63,400 nt of DNA from Sandaracinaceae bacterium (GTDB lineage: Bacteria > Myxococcota_A > Polyangia > Polyangiales > Sandaracinaceae): NCBI GenBank assembly GCA_040218145.1, contig JAVJQK010000050.1:322501-385900 (forward strand). The letters run 5' to 3'. Position 1 is the first letter of the stretch; the number at the start of each line of letters is the position of its first letter. The notes beneath the pieces were generated by a model. The model was not told the origin of the DNA, did no database searches, and worked only from the letters and a program-made list of their open reading frames with translations. Positions 10,917-19,064 of this stretch are shown piece by piece. The position numbers were made by a program, and so were the translations under genes.

Positions 10917-12132
10917 GCGAGGGAGCGAGGCGGCGGCGGAGCTGCTCCGTGCACACCCGCCGACGCTCGACGAGGTGGCCAAGGCGCGCGGCGAGCGGCA
11001 GCTCCTGACCGCCGCGGCGAAGCCCCGCGTCGCGGCGCAGGACGGGCCAGCCTCGACGGCCTCGCGCCGCAGCGGGCGCTGGGTCGCCGGCGTGGGGATC
11101 GCGGCCGCGGCGGCGCTGCTCCTGTGGCTGCGGCCGTGGGCTTCGCCGGACGAGCAGCCCGTCGCGCGCTTCGAGCTGCGCGAGGTCGACGCCACGTCGC
11201 AGCGGGGCACGCTCGAGGTCGGCTCCATCCTCGAGACGGGGCAGGGAGAGGTGGCGGAGGTCGCGGTCGACGACAGCCGGGTGCGGCTGGCGCCGGGCAG
11301 CCGGATGCGGATCGCCACGCTCTCGGAGGGCCGCACGGACCTGGAGCTGGAGCGCGGCGAGGTGACGGTGGAGTTCCATCCCCGCCAGCGCGGGCGGGAG
11401 CACCTGACGGTGTCGACGGCCCACGCGCGGGTGGAGGTCGTGGGCACGGTGTTCACGGTGCGCGCTCGCGAGACGGAGACGGACGTGGAGGTGCGCGAAG
11501 GGGTGGTGCGCGTGGTGCCGCTCCGCGCCGGCGGGCCGAGAGAGCTTCACGCGGGCGAGTCGGCGACGGTCGGGGCGCCGCAGCCGAGCGCCGCGGCGTC
11601 GCCCTCGGCGGGCTCGCCGAGCGAAGCGAACGGCGAGCCGGGGAGGGAGGCCGCGTCGGAGCCCGAGCGCGTCGTGCCGGCTGCTGAAGAGGCCGCTGAG
11701 GGGGAGGCGCCCGCGCCCCCGCGGCCTCCGTCGCCGGCCGAGCGCCTGGCGACCGCGCGCCGGTGGCTCACCCACGGACGCGTCGACCGCGCCGAGCCCG
11801 AGCTGCGCGCGGTGCTGGCCGCGCGCGCCCCCGCCGCCGTGCACGCGGAGGCCGCGACGCTGCTCGGCGATCTGACGCAGCGCTCGGGGCGCCTCGAGGA
11901 GGCGGCCTCGCTCTACGCGCGCGCGGCCACGCTGGGGGAGGGCGGGGTCGTCGGACACAACGCCATCTACGCGCTCGCGCGGCTCCAGGAGCGTCGGCTC
12001 CGGGATCGGGCCGCCGCCCGCGCGAGCTACGCGCGCTACCTGGACGAGGCCCCGGAGGGCGCGCTGGCCAGCCAGGCGCGCCACGCGCTCTGTCGGCTCG
12101 GGGACCGCGCGCGCTGCGAGGGAGCGCCTTGA
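10903..12132 (+). CDS. FecR-domain membrane protein with C-terminal TPR-like repeats (putative anti-sigma regulator)
   Basis: 409 residues. The cytoplasmic N-terminus (1-60) is followed by a single TM helix (WVAGVGIAAAAALLLWL). A FecR-type periplasmic domain comes next (GSILETGQGEVAEVAVDDS, RVRLAPGSRMRI, ELERGEVTVEF, VEVVGTVFTV). A Pro/Ala/Glu linker and helical TPR-like repeats close the protein (ERLATARRWLTHGRVDRAE, GDLTQRSGRLEEAASLYARA). In known systems FecR proteins relay surface signals to an ECF sigma factor. Here the gene overlaps the sigma gene, with ATG at 10903 after AGGAGG. No ZAS zinc motif is visible in the N-terminus. Confidence 0.88.
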   Translation: MSGRERGSEAAAELLRAHPPTLDEVAKARGERQLLTAAAKPRVAAQDGPASTASRRSGRWVAGVGIAAAAALLLWLRPWASPDEQPVARFELREVDATSQRGTLEVGSILETGQGEVAEVAVDDSRVRLAPGSRMRIATLSEGRTDLELERGEVTVEFHPRQRGREHLTVSTAHARVEVVGTVFTVRARETETDVEVREGVVRVVPLRAGGPRELHAGESATVGAPQPSAAASPSAGSPSEANGEPGREAASEPERVVPAAEEAAEGEAPAPPRPPSPAERLATARRWLTHGRVDRAEPELRAVLAARAPAAVHAEAATLLGDLTQRSGRLEEAASLYARAATLGEGGVVGHNAIYALARLQERRLRDRAAARASYARYLDEAPEGALASQARHALCRLGDRARCEGAP

Positions 12133-13310
12133 GGCGCCTGCTCGTCCACGCGCTCGCGACCACGCTCCTGCTCGCCGGGCCGGGGTGCTACCCCGAGATC
12201 CGCCTCGACGATCCCGACGGCTCGCCGCCCCCCTGGGACGCGGGCTCGACCTACATCCCGCCCGCGGGCAAGTGCGTGCAGGCCGCGGGCGTCGATCTCC
12301 TGCTCGTGGTCGACAACTCCAACTCCATGATCGAGGAGCAGGCGAGCCTGGCCGAGCAGCTCCCGACCCTCGTCCGCCGGCTCGTCGATCCGCCGGACGA
12401 GGACCTCGACGGCGTGCCCGACTGGGCCGCCATCACGGATCTGCAGGTCGGGGTGGTCTCGACGGACATGGGCACCGGCGGCTACGCGGTCCCGACCTGC
12501 GCCAGCGCCGACTTCGGCGACGACGGCATCCTGCGCACGGAGGGCAACGGCCCGGGGTGCATGCCGGACTATCCACCGTTCTTCGCGTTCACCCCCGGCG
12601 GAGGCACGACCCCGGAGGAGTTCGCGGCGGACGTGGCCTGCGTCGCGCGCGCGGGCACGGGCGGCTGCGGCTTCGAGCAGCCGCTCGAGGCGGCGCTGAA
12701 GGCGGTGTCGCCCTCCAGCCGTCCGACGCGGTTCTTCCGCGACACCACCGGGCACGCGGACGGGCTCAACGCGGGCTTCGTGCGGCCCGACACGCTGCTC
12801 GCCATCGTCGTCATCTCGGACGAGGAGGACTGCTCGGCCCGCGATCCGGAGCTCTTCGACCCCTCCAGCCCCGTGTACGGGGCCACGGACCTGAACCTCC
12901 GCTGCTTCGTGCACGCGGACGAGGCGGTGCAGCCGATCTCCCGCTACGTCGACGGGCTGACCGCGCTGCGGGCGTCCCGCCCCGATCTCCTCGCCTTCGG
13001 CCTGATCGGCGGGATCCCCACGGAGCTGGCCACCGACGCCACCTCGACCGACGGGGCGTTCATCGAGATCCTCGCCCACCCGGCCATGGAGGAGCGGGTC
13101 GACCCGGAGAACCCCAACCGGCTCGTGCCTTCCTGCGACGTGCCGGGGAGGGGGCAGGCCTTCCCGCCGCGGCGGCTCGTGCAAGTGGCGCAGGCGCTCG
13201 GGGCTGCGCGCTCCACCGTGCAGTCGATCTGCCAGGACGACTTCTCCCCGGCGGCGCGGGACCTGGCGCGCCTCTTCGGGACACGGGCGTGCCAGCGCTT
13301 CGAGGAGTGA
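12129..13310 (+). CDS. vWA-domain lipoprotein
   Basis: 393 residues. I place the start at a TTG that overlaps the FecR stop (TTGA), because it opens a lipoprotein signal LRRLLVHALATTLLLAGPGC. The von Willebrand A domain begins near residue 55 with DLLLVVDNSNSM, a MIDAS-type DxSxS. VVISDEEDCS follows, which is common in this lipoprotein group. It should be outer-membrane anchored and bind a protein ligand through a metal. Its position as the last gene of the sigma-FecR unit suggests that it is an output or sensor of that circuit. The TTG start is inferred from coupling and the signal peptide. The reading frame itself is secure. Confidence 0.85.
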   Translation: MRRLLVHALATTLLLAGPGCYPEIRLDDPDGSPPPWDAGSTYIPPAGKCVQAAGVDLLLVVDNSNSMIEEQASLAEQLPTLVRRLVDPPDEDLDGVPDWAAITDLQVGVVSTDMGTGGYAVPTCASADFGDDGILRTEGNGPGCMPDYPPFFAFTPGGGTTPEEFAADVACVARAGTGGCGFEQPLEAALKAVSPSSRPTRFFRDTTGHADGLNAGFVRPDTLLAIVVISDEEDCSARDPELFDPSSPVYGATDLNLRCFVHADEAVQPISRYVDGLTALRASRPDLLAFGLIGGIPTELATDATSTDGAFIEILAHPAMEERVDPENPNRLVPSCDVPGRGQAFPPRRLVQVAQALGAARSTVQSICQDDFSPAARDLARLFGTRACQRFEE

Positions 13311-13329
13311 TCGCCGCGGCGCCCATCCG

Positions 13330-13338
13330 TGGTAGCGT
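13330..13338 (+). promoter_or_regulatory. Extended -10 promoter element of tmk, leaderless type
   Basis: TGGTAGCGT fits TGn-TAnnnT. The hexamer TAGCGT (13333-13338) is 6 nt upstream of the tmk ATG, so transcription would start at or next to the start codon. No SD is present upstream of tmk. Inferred from sequence only. Confidence 0.4.
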
Positions 13339-13344
13339 GGCGTC

Positions 13345-13992
13345 ATGATCGAGGGGCTCTTCATCGTCCTCGAGGGCGTCGACGGCGCGGGCACGACCAC
13401 GCACACGGCGTTGCTCGCGCAGGCCCTGCGGGCCAAGGGGCTTCCCATCACCACGACGCGGGAGCCGAGCGACGGCCCGGTGGGCGTCCTCATCCGTCAG
13501 ATCTTGACGGGGCGCGTGGTCGTCCCGGGCATCAGCGGCAACCGGCCGTCGTCGTGGAGCACGATGGCCCTGCTGTTCGCGTCCGATCGGCTCGATCACC
13601 TCGAGGCGACGATCCACCCGAACCTGATGGACGGGGTGACGGTCATCAGCGACCGCTACGACTACAGCTCCGTGGCCTACCAGTCGGTCACCGCCGGTGA
13701 GGAGCCGGGCACGGTGGAGTGGGTGCGCGAGATCAACCGCCACGCGCGCCGGCCCGATCTCACCATCGTGCTCGACGTGGAGCCCGACGAGGCGGCCAAG
13801 CGTCGGAAGGAGCGCGCCGCGGGGCGCGAGATCTACGACGGGAGCGAGCTGCAGCACCTCCTCGCCACCTTCTACAAGAACATCGACGAGCACTTCCCCG
13901 ACGATCGCATCGTGCACATCGACGCGATGGCCGACATCGACACCGTGGCGGCGCAGGTGCTCGAGGCGGTGCGCGAGCTGCGCGGCGACTGA
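13345..13992 (+). CDS. tmk: Thymidylate kinase (dTMP kinase) with altered P-loop
   Basis: 215 residues, normal length for Tmk. It phosphorylates dTMP to dTDP for DNA synthesis. Family hallmarks are FIVLEGVDGAGTTTH at the P-loop, TTREPSDGPVG, the DR(Y/H) motif in ISDRYDYSSVAYQ, LTIVLDVEPDEA, and a LID segment RRKERAAG. The P-loop reads GAGTTT where the usual form is GxGK[ST]T, so the Walker-A lysine is replaced by Thr (codon ACG). Basic residues in the LID region might compensate, as in some Tmk types. It follows the vWA lipoprotein by 34 nt and has no SD. Confidence 0.92.
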   Translation: MIEGLFIVLEGVDGAGTTTHTALLAQALRAKGLPITTTREPSDGPVGVLIRQILTGRVVVPGISGNRPSSWSTMALLFASDRLDHLEATIHPNLMDGVTVISDRYDYSSVAYQSVTAGEEPGTVEWVREINRHARRPDLTIVLDVEPDEAAKRRKERAAGREIYDGSELQHLLATFYKNIDEHFPDDRIVHIDAMADIDTVAAQVLEAVRELRGD

Positions 13993-14056
13993 GGGAGAGT
14001 CCCTCGGCGAGACTGCGGCACCCACTCGTTTCGTCGCCGCGGAGACGGCCTCGCGC

Positions 14057-14065
14057 TGGTATCCT
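14057..14065 (+). promoter_or_regulatory. Extended -10 element upstream of the propeller-like lipoprotein
   Basis: TGGTATCCT (hexamer TATCCT, 14060-14065) ends 7 nt before the ATG at 14073. The extended TGn motif and this distance predict a leaderless mRNA. No clear -35 box and no SD are seen. Confidence 0.45.
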
Positions 14066-14072
14066 CCCCGCG

Positions 14073-15065
14073 ATGCCGTTCCCGCAGTATGGATTCGCGC
14101 TCTGGCTCGCCGCCAGCCTGTTCCTCCTCTCGTGCGCGCCAGAGGCCGACACCACCTGGCGCCAGGTCCCGGAAGCCGAAGCCGGCGGCTGGGGCATGAA
14201 CGTGTGGGCCCCCACGCCCGACGAGGTGTTCGTGGTCGGGGGACGACCCGAGCGGGGCGCGATCATGCGCGAGCTCGACGGAACCTGGGCGCCGCTGCCG
14301 GTCCCCGACGGCGTCGGGCTCGTCAACTGGGGTTTCGGTTTTGGCGATGGGGAGGTCGTCTTCGTGGCCAACGGGGGAACGGCGCTCCGGTGGGATGGCG
14401 CGTCCTTCACCGTGCAGGAGACGCCGACGACCGAAGACCTCTGGGGCGTGTGGGGCGCGTCCCCCGACGATCTCTGGGCCGTCGGCGGCTCGGGCTTCGC
14501 CGAGTCGGAGGCGGTCATCGTGCACTGGGACGGGAGCGCGTGGACGCAGGTCGAGCTGCCGCCGCTCGAGCGCGACTCGCGCGGCCTGTTCAAGGTGTGG
14601 GGCACCGGGGCCGACGACGTCTACGCGGTCGGGCACCTCGGGCTCGTGCTGCACTGGGACGGCGCGACCTGGACGGAGCTCTTCGTGGGCGCCTCGAACG
14701 ATCTCGTCTCCCTCTGGGGCACGGGCCCGGATCACATCGTGATCGTCGGGGGCCGGAGCAACGGCAGCGTCTCGTTCTGGGATGGGGAGACCTGGACGAC
14801 CGAGATCCTGGGCCCCATCCCGGGGCTGAACGGGGTGTGGATGCGCACCCCCGGCGTCGCGCACGTGGCCGGCACCCGGGGGCGGATCTTGAAGGTGCGA
14901 GTGCCGAGCTTCGAGTACGAGGAGGCGCCGGTGATCGACGAGCGGCCGTTCCACTCCATCTTCGGGGTGGGCGACCGACTGATCGCGGTCGGTGGGACCA
15001 TCGGGGTCCCCTTCGAGCCCTACGAGGGGCTCGTGTACGAGCGCAGCCTCGCCGGGGACGAGTGA
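14073..15065 (+). CDS. Lipoprotein with beta-propeller-like W-D repeats
   Basis: 330 residues. The lipoprotein signal is FALWLAASLFLLSC. The mature part repeats a propeller-blade-like unit VWGxxxDDxxxVGxxGxxxHWDGxxW. Examples are LWGVWGASPDDLWAVGG, HWDGSAWTQVELP, VWGTGADDVYAVG, HWDGATWTELF and FWDGETWTTE. Such repeats are abundant in myxobacterial secreted proteins of unknown function and probably form a scaffold for binding. It is followed after 3 nt by a PP2C phosphatase and then a Ser/Thr kinase, so it may be co-transcribed with them. The ATG at 14073 fits both the signal peptide and the leaderless -10 element. Confidence 0.85.
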   Translation: MPFPQYGFALWLAASLFLLSCAPEADTTWRQVPEAEAGGWGMNVWAPTPDEVFVVGGRPERGAIMRELDGTWAPLPVPDGVGLVNWGFGFGDGEVVFVANGGTALRWDGASFTVQETPTTEDLWGVWGASPDDLWAVGGSGFAESEAVIVHWDGSAWTQVELPPLERDSRGLFKVWGTGADDVYAVGHLGLVLHWDGATWTELFVGASNDLVSLWGTGPDHIVIVGGRSNGSVSFWDGETWTTEILGPIPGLNGVWMRTPGVAHVAGTRGRILKVRVPSFEYEEAPVIDERPFHSIFGVGDRLIAVGGTIGVPFEPYEGLVYERSLAGDE

Positions 15066-15068
15066 ACC

Positions 15069-16160
15069 ATGAGTGAGATGAACCTGTACCTCATCGCGGG
15101 CGCCGCGGCCGTGGTGCTCGTCGGCTCGCTGGTGCTGCTCGCGCGGACCGGCGGCGATCCGGCCCAGCCCGAGCCGGACGCGAAGAAGAAGCCTCCGAAG
15201 CGCCCCACGTCGCCGAAGCCGATCGAGCCGCTGGAGGCGCAGGAGGGCGACGCGGAGGAGGTGACGATCGTGCGCCTCCAACTCGATCCGTCCGACTTCC
15301 CCGACGTGATCTTCGACGACGAGTCGGAGGAGATCGATCCCGTCGCCAAGGCGATCCAGCTCGTGGCCGACGACGGCGCGGACGAGGACGAGCCCACGCG
15401 CACGAGCGCGGTCATCCTCGTGAGCGCGGCCGGGCAGACCGACCGCGGGCAGAAGCGGAAGCGCAACGAAGATCGCTTCCTTCGGTTGGATGGCCACGGC
15501 GTCTACGCGGTCGCGGACGGCATGGGGGGCTACGCGGGCGGAGACGTCGCGAGCGAGACCGCGGTGGAGACGATCGCGCAGGCGTTCCGCGAGTCGAGCT
15601 TCGAGGGCAAGGTGCGCGGCGACCTTCCGCGGCGCGCGATGGAGCTCGCCCAGGCGGTGCAGATGGCGAACATCGCCATCTTCCGCGAGGCGCTCCGTCA
15701 GCCGCACCTCGAGGGCATGGGGACCACGCTCGTCGCCACGCGGTTCGCGCTCCGCAAGGAGCGGCTCTACCTCGCGCACGTCGGAGACAGCCGCTGCTAT
15801 CGCATCCGCGGCGGCGAGATCCAGCAGCTCACCACCGATCACACGCTGGGCAACCTCGGCCTGACGGGACCCCACGCCGCGTACCTCAGCCGCGCGCTCG
15901 GCATCAAGCCGGAGGTCACCATCGACGTCATCGTCGGCAAGCCCGAGCCGGGGGATCTCTACCTGCTCTGCTCGGATGGGCTGACCAAGATGATCCCGGA
16001 CGACGAGGAGATCCTCCGGGTGGTGAACGAGAACCCGAAGAACATGGACCTCGCGGTGCAGAAGCTCGTCGATCTCGCGAACGAGCGGGGCGGCAAGGAC
16101 AACGTGACCGTATTGCTCGTCGGCGTCCGGCTCCCCGCCGACCTGGGTCTCCCCGACTGA
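15069..16160 (+). CDS. PP2C-family Ser/Thr protein phosphatase, membrane-anchored
   Basis: 363 residues. An N-terminal TM helix (LYLIAGAAAVVLVGSLVLLA) and an acidic, Lys/Pro-rich linker lead to a PP2C (PPM) catalytic domain (about 118-360). Metal-binding motifs are complete: KRNEDRFL, VADGMGGYAGGDVAS, GMGTTLVAT, HVGDSRCYRI, LLCSDGLTKMI and GGKDNVTVLLVG. It removes phosphate from Ser/Thr residues. The next gene, 10 nt downstream, is a Hanks-type kinase, so the two probably set a reversible phosphorylation switch at the inner membrane. An N-terminal anchor is less usual than the soluble PP2C form. Confidence 0.93.
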   Translation: MSEMNLYLIAGAAAVVLVGSLVLLARTGGDPAQPEPDAKKKPPKRPTSPKPIEPLEAQEGDAEEVTIVRLQLDPSDFPDVIFDDESEEIDPVAKAIQLVADDGADEDEPTRTSAVILVSAAGQTDRGQKRKRNEDRFLRLDGHGVYAVADGMGGYAGGDVASETAVETIAQAFRESSFEGKVRGDLPRRAMELAQAVQMANIAIFREALRQPHLEGMGTTLVATRFALRKERLYLAHVGDSRCYRIRGGEIQQLTTDHTLGNLGLTGPHAAYLSRALGIKPEVTIDVIVGKPEPGDLYLLCSDGLTKMIPDDEEILRVVNENPKNMDLAVQKLVDLANERGGKDNVTVLLVGVRLPADLGLPD

Positions 16161-16169
16161 GCGACGACG

Positions 16170-17711
16170 GTGCTCGAGGTCTCCGGTAGTCCCGCGGGTG
16201 CGTATGAGGTGATCGCGCACCTCAAGCGTGGAGGTATGGCGAACCTGTACCTCGCGCACCGCAACGGGGCCGCGGGGTTCCGGCGGCTCGTCGCGGTGAA
16301 GGTCATCCACCCGGACATCGCGGAGGACGCGCGCTCGGTCGCCATGTTCGTCCAGGAGGCGCGCGTGACGGCGCGCATCGCGCACCCGAACGTGGTGCAC
16401 GTGGAGGACCTCGGGGAGGTCTCGGGCACGTACTTCCTCGTCATGGAGTACATCCACGGCGGCTCGCTCGCGCAGCTGCTCAACGCGCTCTCGGAGAAGA
16501 AGCGGCGCCTGGCGCCCGAGGTCGCCGTGGCCATCGCCGCGCGGATCGCCGAGGGGCTGCACGCGGCGCACGAGGTCACGGACGCGTCCGGCGCGCTCAT
16601 CGGGCTCGTGCACCGGGACGTGAGCCCGCAGAACATCTTGCTGTCGCACAAGGGCCACGTGAAGCTGATCGACTTCGGCGTGGCGAAGAACCCGGCCGCC
16701 AGCGACCTCAGCCAGGTCGCGACGCTGAAGGGCAAGATCCGCTACATGTCGCCCGAGCAGGCTGGCCTGCGAGATCTCGACCGGCGCAGCGACGTGTACT
16801 CCCTCGGGCTGGTGCTCTGGGAGATGCTGACGATGCGTCGGCCGTTCCAGGGGCAGAAGGTCTTCGACATCCTCCAGGAGGTGCGCGAGCCGAACATCTC
16901 GCCGCCCGCGCGCTACGCCTCCGACGTGCCGCCGGCCCTCGACGCGGTGGTGATGCGCGCGCTGTCGCCCGACCCGGAGGACCGACACGCGGACGCCAAG
17001 GACTTCCGCCGCGATCTCGTCCGCGCCTTCCCGCGCGCCGCCGCGATCGACAGCGTGCACCTCGCCGATCTGCTGGTCAGCATCCTCGGGGATCAGCTCG
17101 AGGACGTGCGCGGCAAGTTCCCGGAGGAGGTCTCGCAGGTGCTCGCGGCGGAGCAGGAGCGCGCGCGCGAGCTGCTCCGCGAGCGGCGGCGCGAGGAGGC
17201 GCCCACCTTCCCGATGCTCGACGGTCGCATGGCGACGATGACCCAGCGCTACGAGCTGGCGGCGTTCCAGATCGACGCCCTGGACGAGGTGAGCGATCTC
17301 GACGTGACCGGGCTGAGCGGCGAGGAGGAGATCCCCTCGGCGATCGAGCACACGCGCCCCGGGACGCCCAGCTCGCTCCAGCTCGAGCGAGTCCCGGCGC
17401 GACGCCAGCCCGCGCTCGAGGAGGAGGACGAGGAGGCGACCGAGGTCCGCACGCCGACCATCGTGCGCATCCTCGCCGCGCTCCAGGCGCGCGAGGGACC
17501 GCAGCTCTCGGATGAGACCGGGACGCTGACCACGGCGTCGACGCCGAGGGAGGCGCGGCGGCCGGTGGACGCCCTCGCGCCGCCCGACCCCGTGGCGCGC
17601 CCGAGCGCTCCGGCGCGCCTCGAACGGTCGCTGCGCTGGCTGCTCGTCGGGGTCGCCATCCTGGCCCTCAGCGTGCTCTCGGCGATCGGCACGTGGCTCG
17701 TGTTGCGCTGA
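16170..17711 (+). CDS. Hanks-type Ser/Thr protein kinase with C-terminal TM helix
   Basis: 513 residues, GTG start at 16170. The kinase domain (about 12-275) has the Gly-loop KRGGMANLYLAH, catalytic Lys in VAVKVIH, HRDVSPQNILL, IDFGVAK, the activation segment end MSPEQAG and SDVYSLGLVLWEML. A long Glu/Arg linker leads to a single C-terminal TM helix (LLVGVAILALSVLSAIGTWL) with almost no exterior domain, so it is anchored but cannot sense the periplasm through a large sensor. It pairs with the PP2C gene upstream and a PilZ gene downstream. All catalytic residues are present. HRDVSPxN is a variant common in myxobacterial kinases. Confidence 0.94.
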   Translation: MLEVSGSPAGAYEVIAHLKRGGMANLYLAHRNGAAGFRRLVAVKVIHPDIAEDARSVAMFVQEARVTARIAHPNVVHVEDLGEVSGTYFLVMEYIHGGSLAQLLNALSEKKRRLAPEVAVAIAARIAEGLHAAHEVTDASGALIGLVHRDVSPQNILLSHKGHVKLIDFGVAKNPAASDLSQVATLKGKIRYMSPEQAGLRDLDRRSDVYSLGLVLWEMLTMRRPFQGQKVFDILQEVREPNISPPARYASDVPPALDAVVMRALSPDPEDRHADAKDFRRDLVRAFPRAAAIDSVHLADLLVSILGDQLEDVRGKFPEEVSQVLAAEQERARELLRERRREEAPTFPMLDGRMATMTQRYELAAFQIDALDEVSDLDVTGLSGEEEIPSAIEHTRPGTPSSLQLERVPARRQPALEEEDEEATEVRTPTIVRILAALQAREGPQLSDETGTLTTASTPREARRPVDALAPPDPVARPSAPARLERSLRWLLVGVAILALSVLSAIGTWLVLR

Positions 17712-17720
17712 GAGACCGGA

Positions 17721-17726
17721 TATCCT
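17721..17726 (+). promoter_or_regulatory. -10-like hexamer upstream of the PilZ gene
   Basis: TATCCT lies exactly 6 nt before the ATG at 17733, the same spacing as at tmk. The intervening CGGAGG could also serve as an SD (too close for optimal use). Either the PilZ gene has its own leaderless promoter or it is read through from the kinase gene 21 nt upstream. Confidence 0.35.
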
Positions 17727-17732
17727 CGGAGG

Positions 17733-18059
17733 ATGCAGAAACGCAGCGCGGAGCGGCACGCCGTCTGGGTGCCGGTTCAAGTTTCGGGCGACAGCGGGGA
17801 GGTCACGCTCGGCGTGAGCGACGACGTGAGCGAGGGGGGCATCCGCATCGTCAGCCCCGTCACCCGCGAGGTCGGCTCCCGCGTCGAGGTCGCCCTTCAC
17901 TTCCCGGATGGGACGAAGCGAAACGTGACCGGTGAGGTCGTGCGCATCGAGCCCAACGAGGATCCGGATGGGCTCTTTCCGCACCGGGTCGCGGTGGCGT
18001 TCTCCGAGCCGATCGCGGGGCTCGAGCCGCTGCTCGAAGAGGTCGAGTCGCTCATCTGA
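17733..18059 (+). CDS. PilZ-domain protein (putative c-di-GMP receptor)
   Basis: 108 residues, a stand-alone PilZ domain. The c-di-GMP-binding pattern is present: an N-terminal RxxxR (KRSAERHAVWVPV) and the DxSxxG loop (VSDDVSEGGIRI). SRVEVALHFPDG and VTGEVVRIEP strands follow. PilZ proteins bind c-di-GMP and act on motility, exopolysaccharide or kinase partners. It sits 21 nt downstream of a Ser/Thr kinase. Its 3' end overlaps the convergent DUF192 gene by 8 bp. No other domain is fused, so it probably works by protein-protein contact. Confidence 0.92.
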   Translation: MQKRSAERHAVWVPVQVSGDSGEVTLGVSDDVSEGGIRIVSPVTREVGSRVEVALHFPDGTKRNVTGEVVRIEPNEDPDGLFPHRVAVAFSEPIAGLEPLLEEVESLI

Positions 18060-18489
18060 CGCGCAGGGCGTCGCCGATCGCGTGGTCGTCCAGGGCGCCC
18101 GCCGCGACCTCGAGCGCCTGCTTGGTCGCGCCGTGGCAGCGGAGGGTGGTGTCTCCGGCCGGCACGCGCCGCTCGATCGCGACCACGGTGCCGTCGGTGT
18201 CGGCGAAGAGGATGTCGATCGAGAAGTCGACGCCCGCGTTGTAGAAGCAGATCTCCTGCTCGACCGGGAAGTCGAAGTACATGCCCTCGCCCGGACCGAG
18301 CGGGGCGTGGCCCATCAGACCCTGGCGCCGCTCCTCCTCGGTGTCCGCGACCTCGGCGCAGACCTCGAGGCTCGAGGCGACGCCGATCACGGCGAGGGGG
18401 AGCTCGTCGTCGGGGCATCCGCACGCGGCCAGGAGCGCCAGCGCGAGCCACAAACTGGACGCGCGGCGCCCACGTACGTAGGAGATCAG
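18052..18489 (-). CDS. DUF192-family exported lipoprotein
   Basis: About 145 residues. The DUF192 core is clear: RRQGLMGHAPLGPGEGMYFD, then ICFYNAGVDFSIDILFAD, VVAIERRVPAGD and the closing LEVAAGALDDHAIG. A hydrophobic signal with a lipobox-like end (LWLALALLAAC) precedes it, so it is likely lipid-anchored. The start is uncertain. No ATG fits, so I use a CTG near 18489. A TTG at 18453 and a GTG at 18528 are alternatives. The role of DUF192 proteins is unknown. The gene converges on the PilZ gene with an 8-bp overlap and is divergent from the PDZ lipoprotein gene, which begins within a few bases. Confidence 0.8.
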   Translation of the reverse strand: MISYVRGRRASSLWLALALLAACGCPDDELPLAVIGVASSLEVCAEVADTEEERRQGLMGHAPLGPGEGMYFDFPVEQEICFYNAGVDFSIDILFADTDGTVVAIERRVPAGDTTLRCHGATKQALEVAAGALDDHAIGDALRVR

Positions 18490-18493
18490 GGCG

Positions 18494-18955
18494 ATGCCCC
18501 AGCCTCGACTGCTCCTCGTCTGTGTCACCTCGCTGGCCTTCGCGTGCGGCGGGCCCTCGCGCTCGGTCGCGGTCGAGGAGCCCGTCGCCGAGGTGGATCC
18601 TGGCACGCTGCCGCCCGCCGCGCCCCCGGCGCGCGAGGGCGCGATCGCCCGCGCGGAGCTCGACGAGGTGCTCGCCGGGGGCCCGGGACGCTTCCTCCAG
18701 CAGGTCGAGACGGAGCCGCACCTCGAGGAGGGGCGCTTCGTGGGCTTTCGCCTCCGCGCGCTGCGCGCCCCCTGGATGAGCGGCGTCGATCTCCGCGAGG
18801 GGGACACGCTCGTGAGCGTCAACGGCATGCCGGTCGAGCGGCCCGAGCAGGCGCTCTCGGTCTGGAACGGTCTGCACGTGGCCAGCGAGCTCACGGTGGA
18901 GATCCTGCGCGACGGCGAGCCGCGCCAGCTCCGCTTCGCGATCGAAGAGGAGTGA
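18494..18955 (+). CDS. GspC-like PDZ-domain lipoprotein
   Basis: 153 residues. The lipoprotein signal is MPQPRLLLVCVTSLAFAC, followed by a Pro/Ala-rich linker. The C-terminal half resembles the HR/PDZ region of GspC: AELDEVLAGGPGRFLQQVE, then EEGRFVGFRLRAL, VDLREGDTLVSVNG and ILRDGEPRQLRFAIE. In type II secretion, GspC links the inner-membrane platform to the secretin. This protein lacks the GspC TM anchor and is lipidated, so it is a GspC-domain relative rather than GspC itself. SD GGAG precedes the ATG. No other gsp gene is in the window. Confidence 0.8.
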   Translation: MPQPRLLLVCVTSLAFACGGPSRSVAVEEPVAEVDPGTLPPAAPPAREGAIARAELDEVLAGGPGRFLQQVETEPHLEEGRFVGFRLRALRAPWMSGVDLREGDTLVSVNGMPVERPEQALSVWNGLHVASELTVEILRDGEPRQLRFAIEEE

Positions 18956-19013
18956 CGCGGCGGTGGCGTCACGCGGCCGACCGATCCACAACGGGCCGAG
19001 GAAGCTCCGGCGG

Positions 19014-19046
19014 GTGTCCGCGTAGGAGCAGTGTCCGCGTAGGAGC
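19014..19046 (+). repeat. Tandem 17-bp direct repeat upstream of a barrel gene
   Basis: GTGTCCGCGTAGGAGC occurs at 19014-19029 and again at 19031-19046, in two abutting 17-bp units. It lies 19-51 nt before the ATG at 19065. It may be a regulator-binding repeat or a slippage duplication that doubled the AGGAG SD-like core. Confidence 0.7.
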
Positions 19047-19064
19047 TGTCAGCGAGGTCTCGAT

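Noticed and set aside
13872-17984. A 1370-residue open frame on the minus strand
   Set aside because: It runs antisense to tmk, the lipoprotein, PP2C and kinase genes. Its composition is the His/Arg/Asp/Val-rich pattern expected when the opposite strand of GC-rich genes is translated, and no domain is recognisable.
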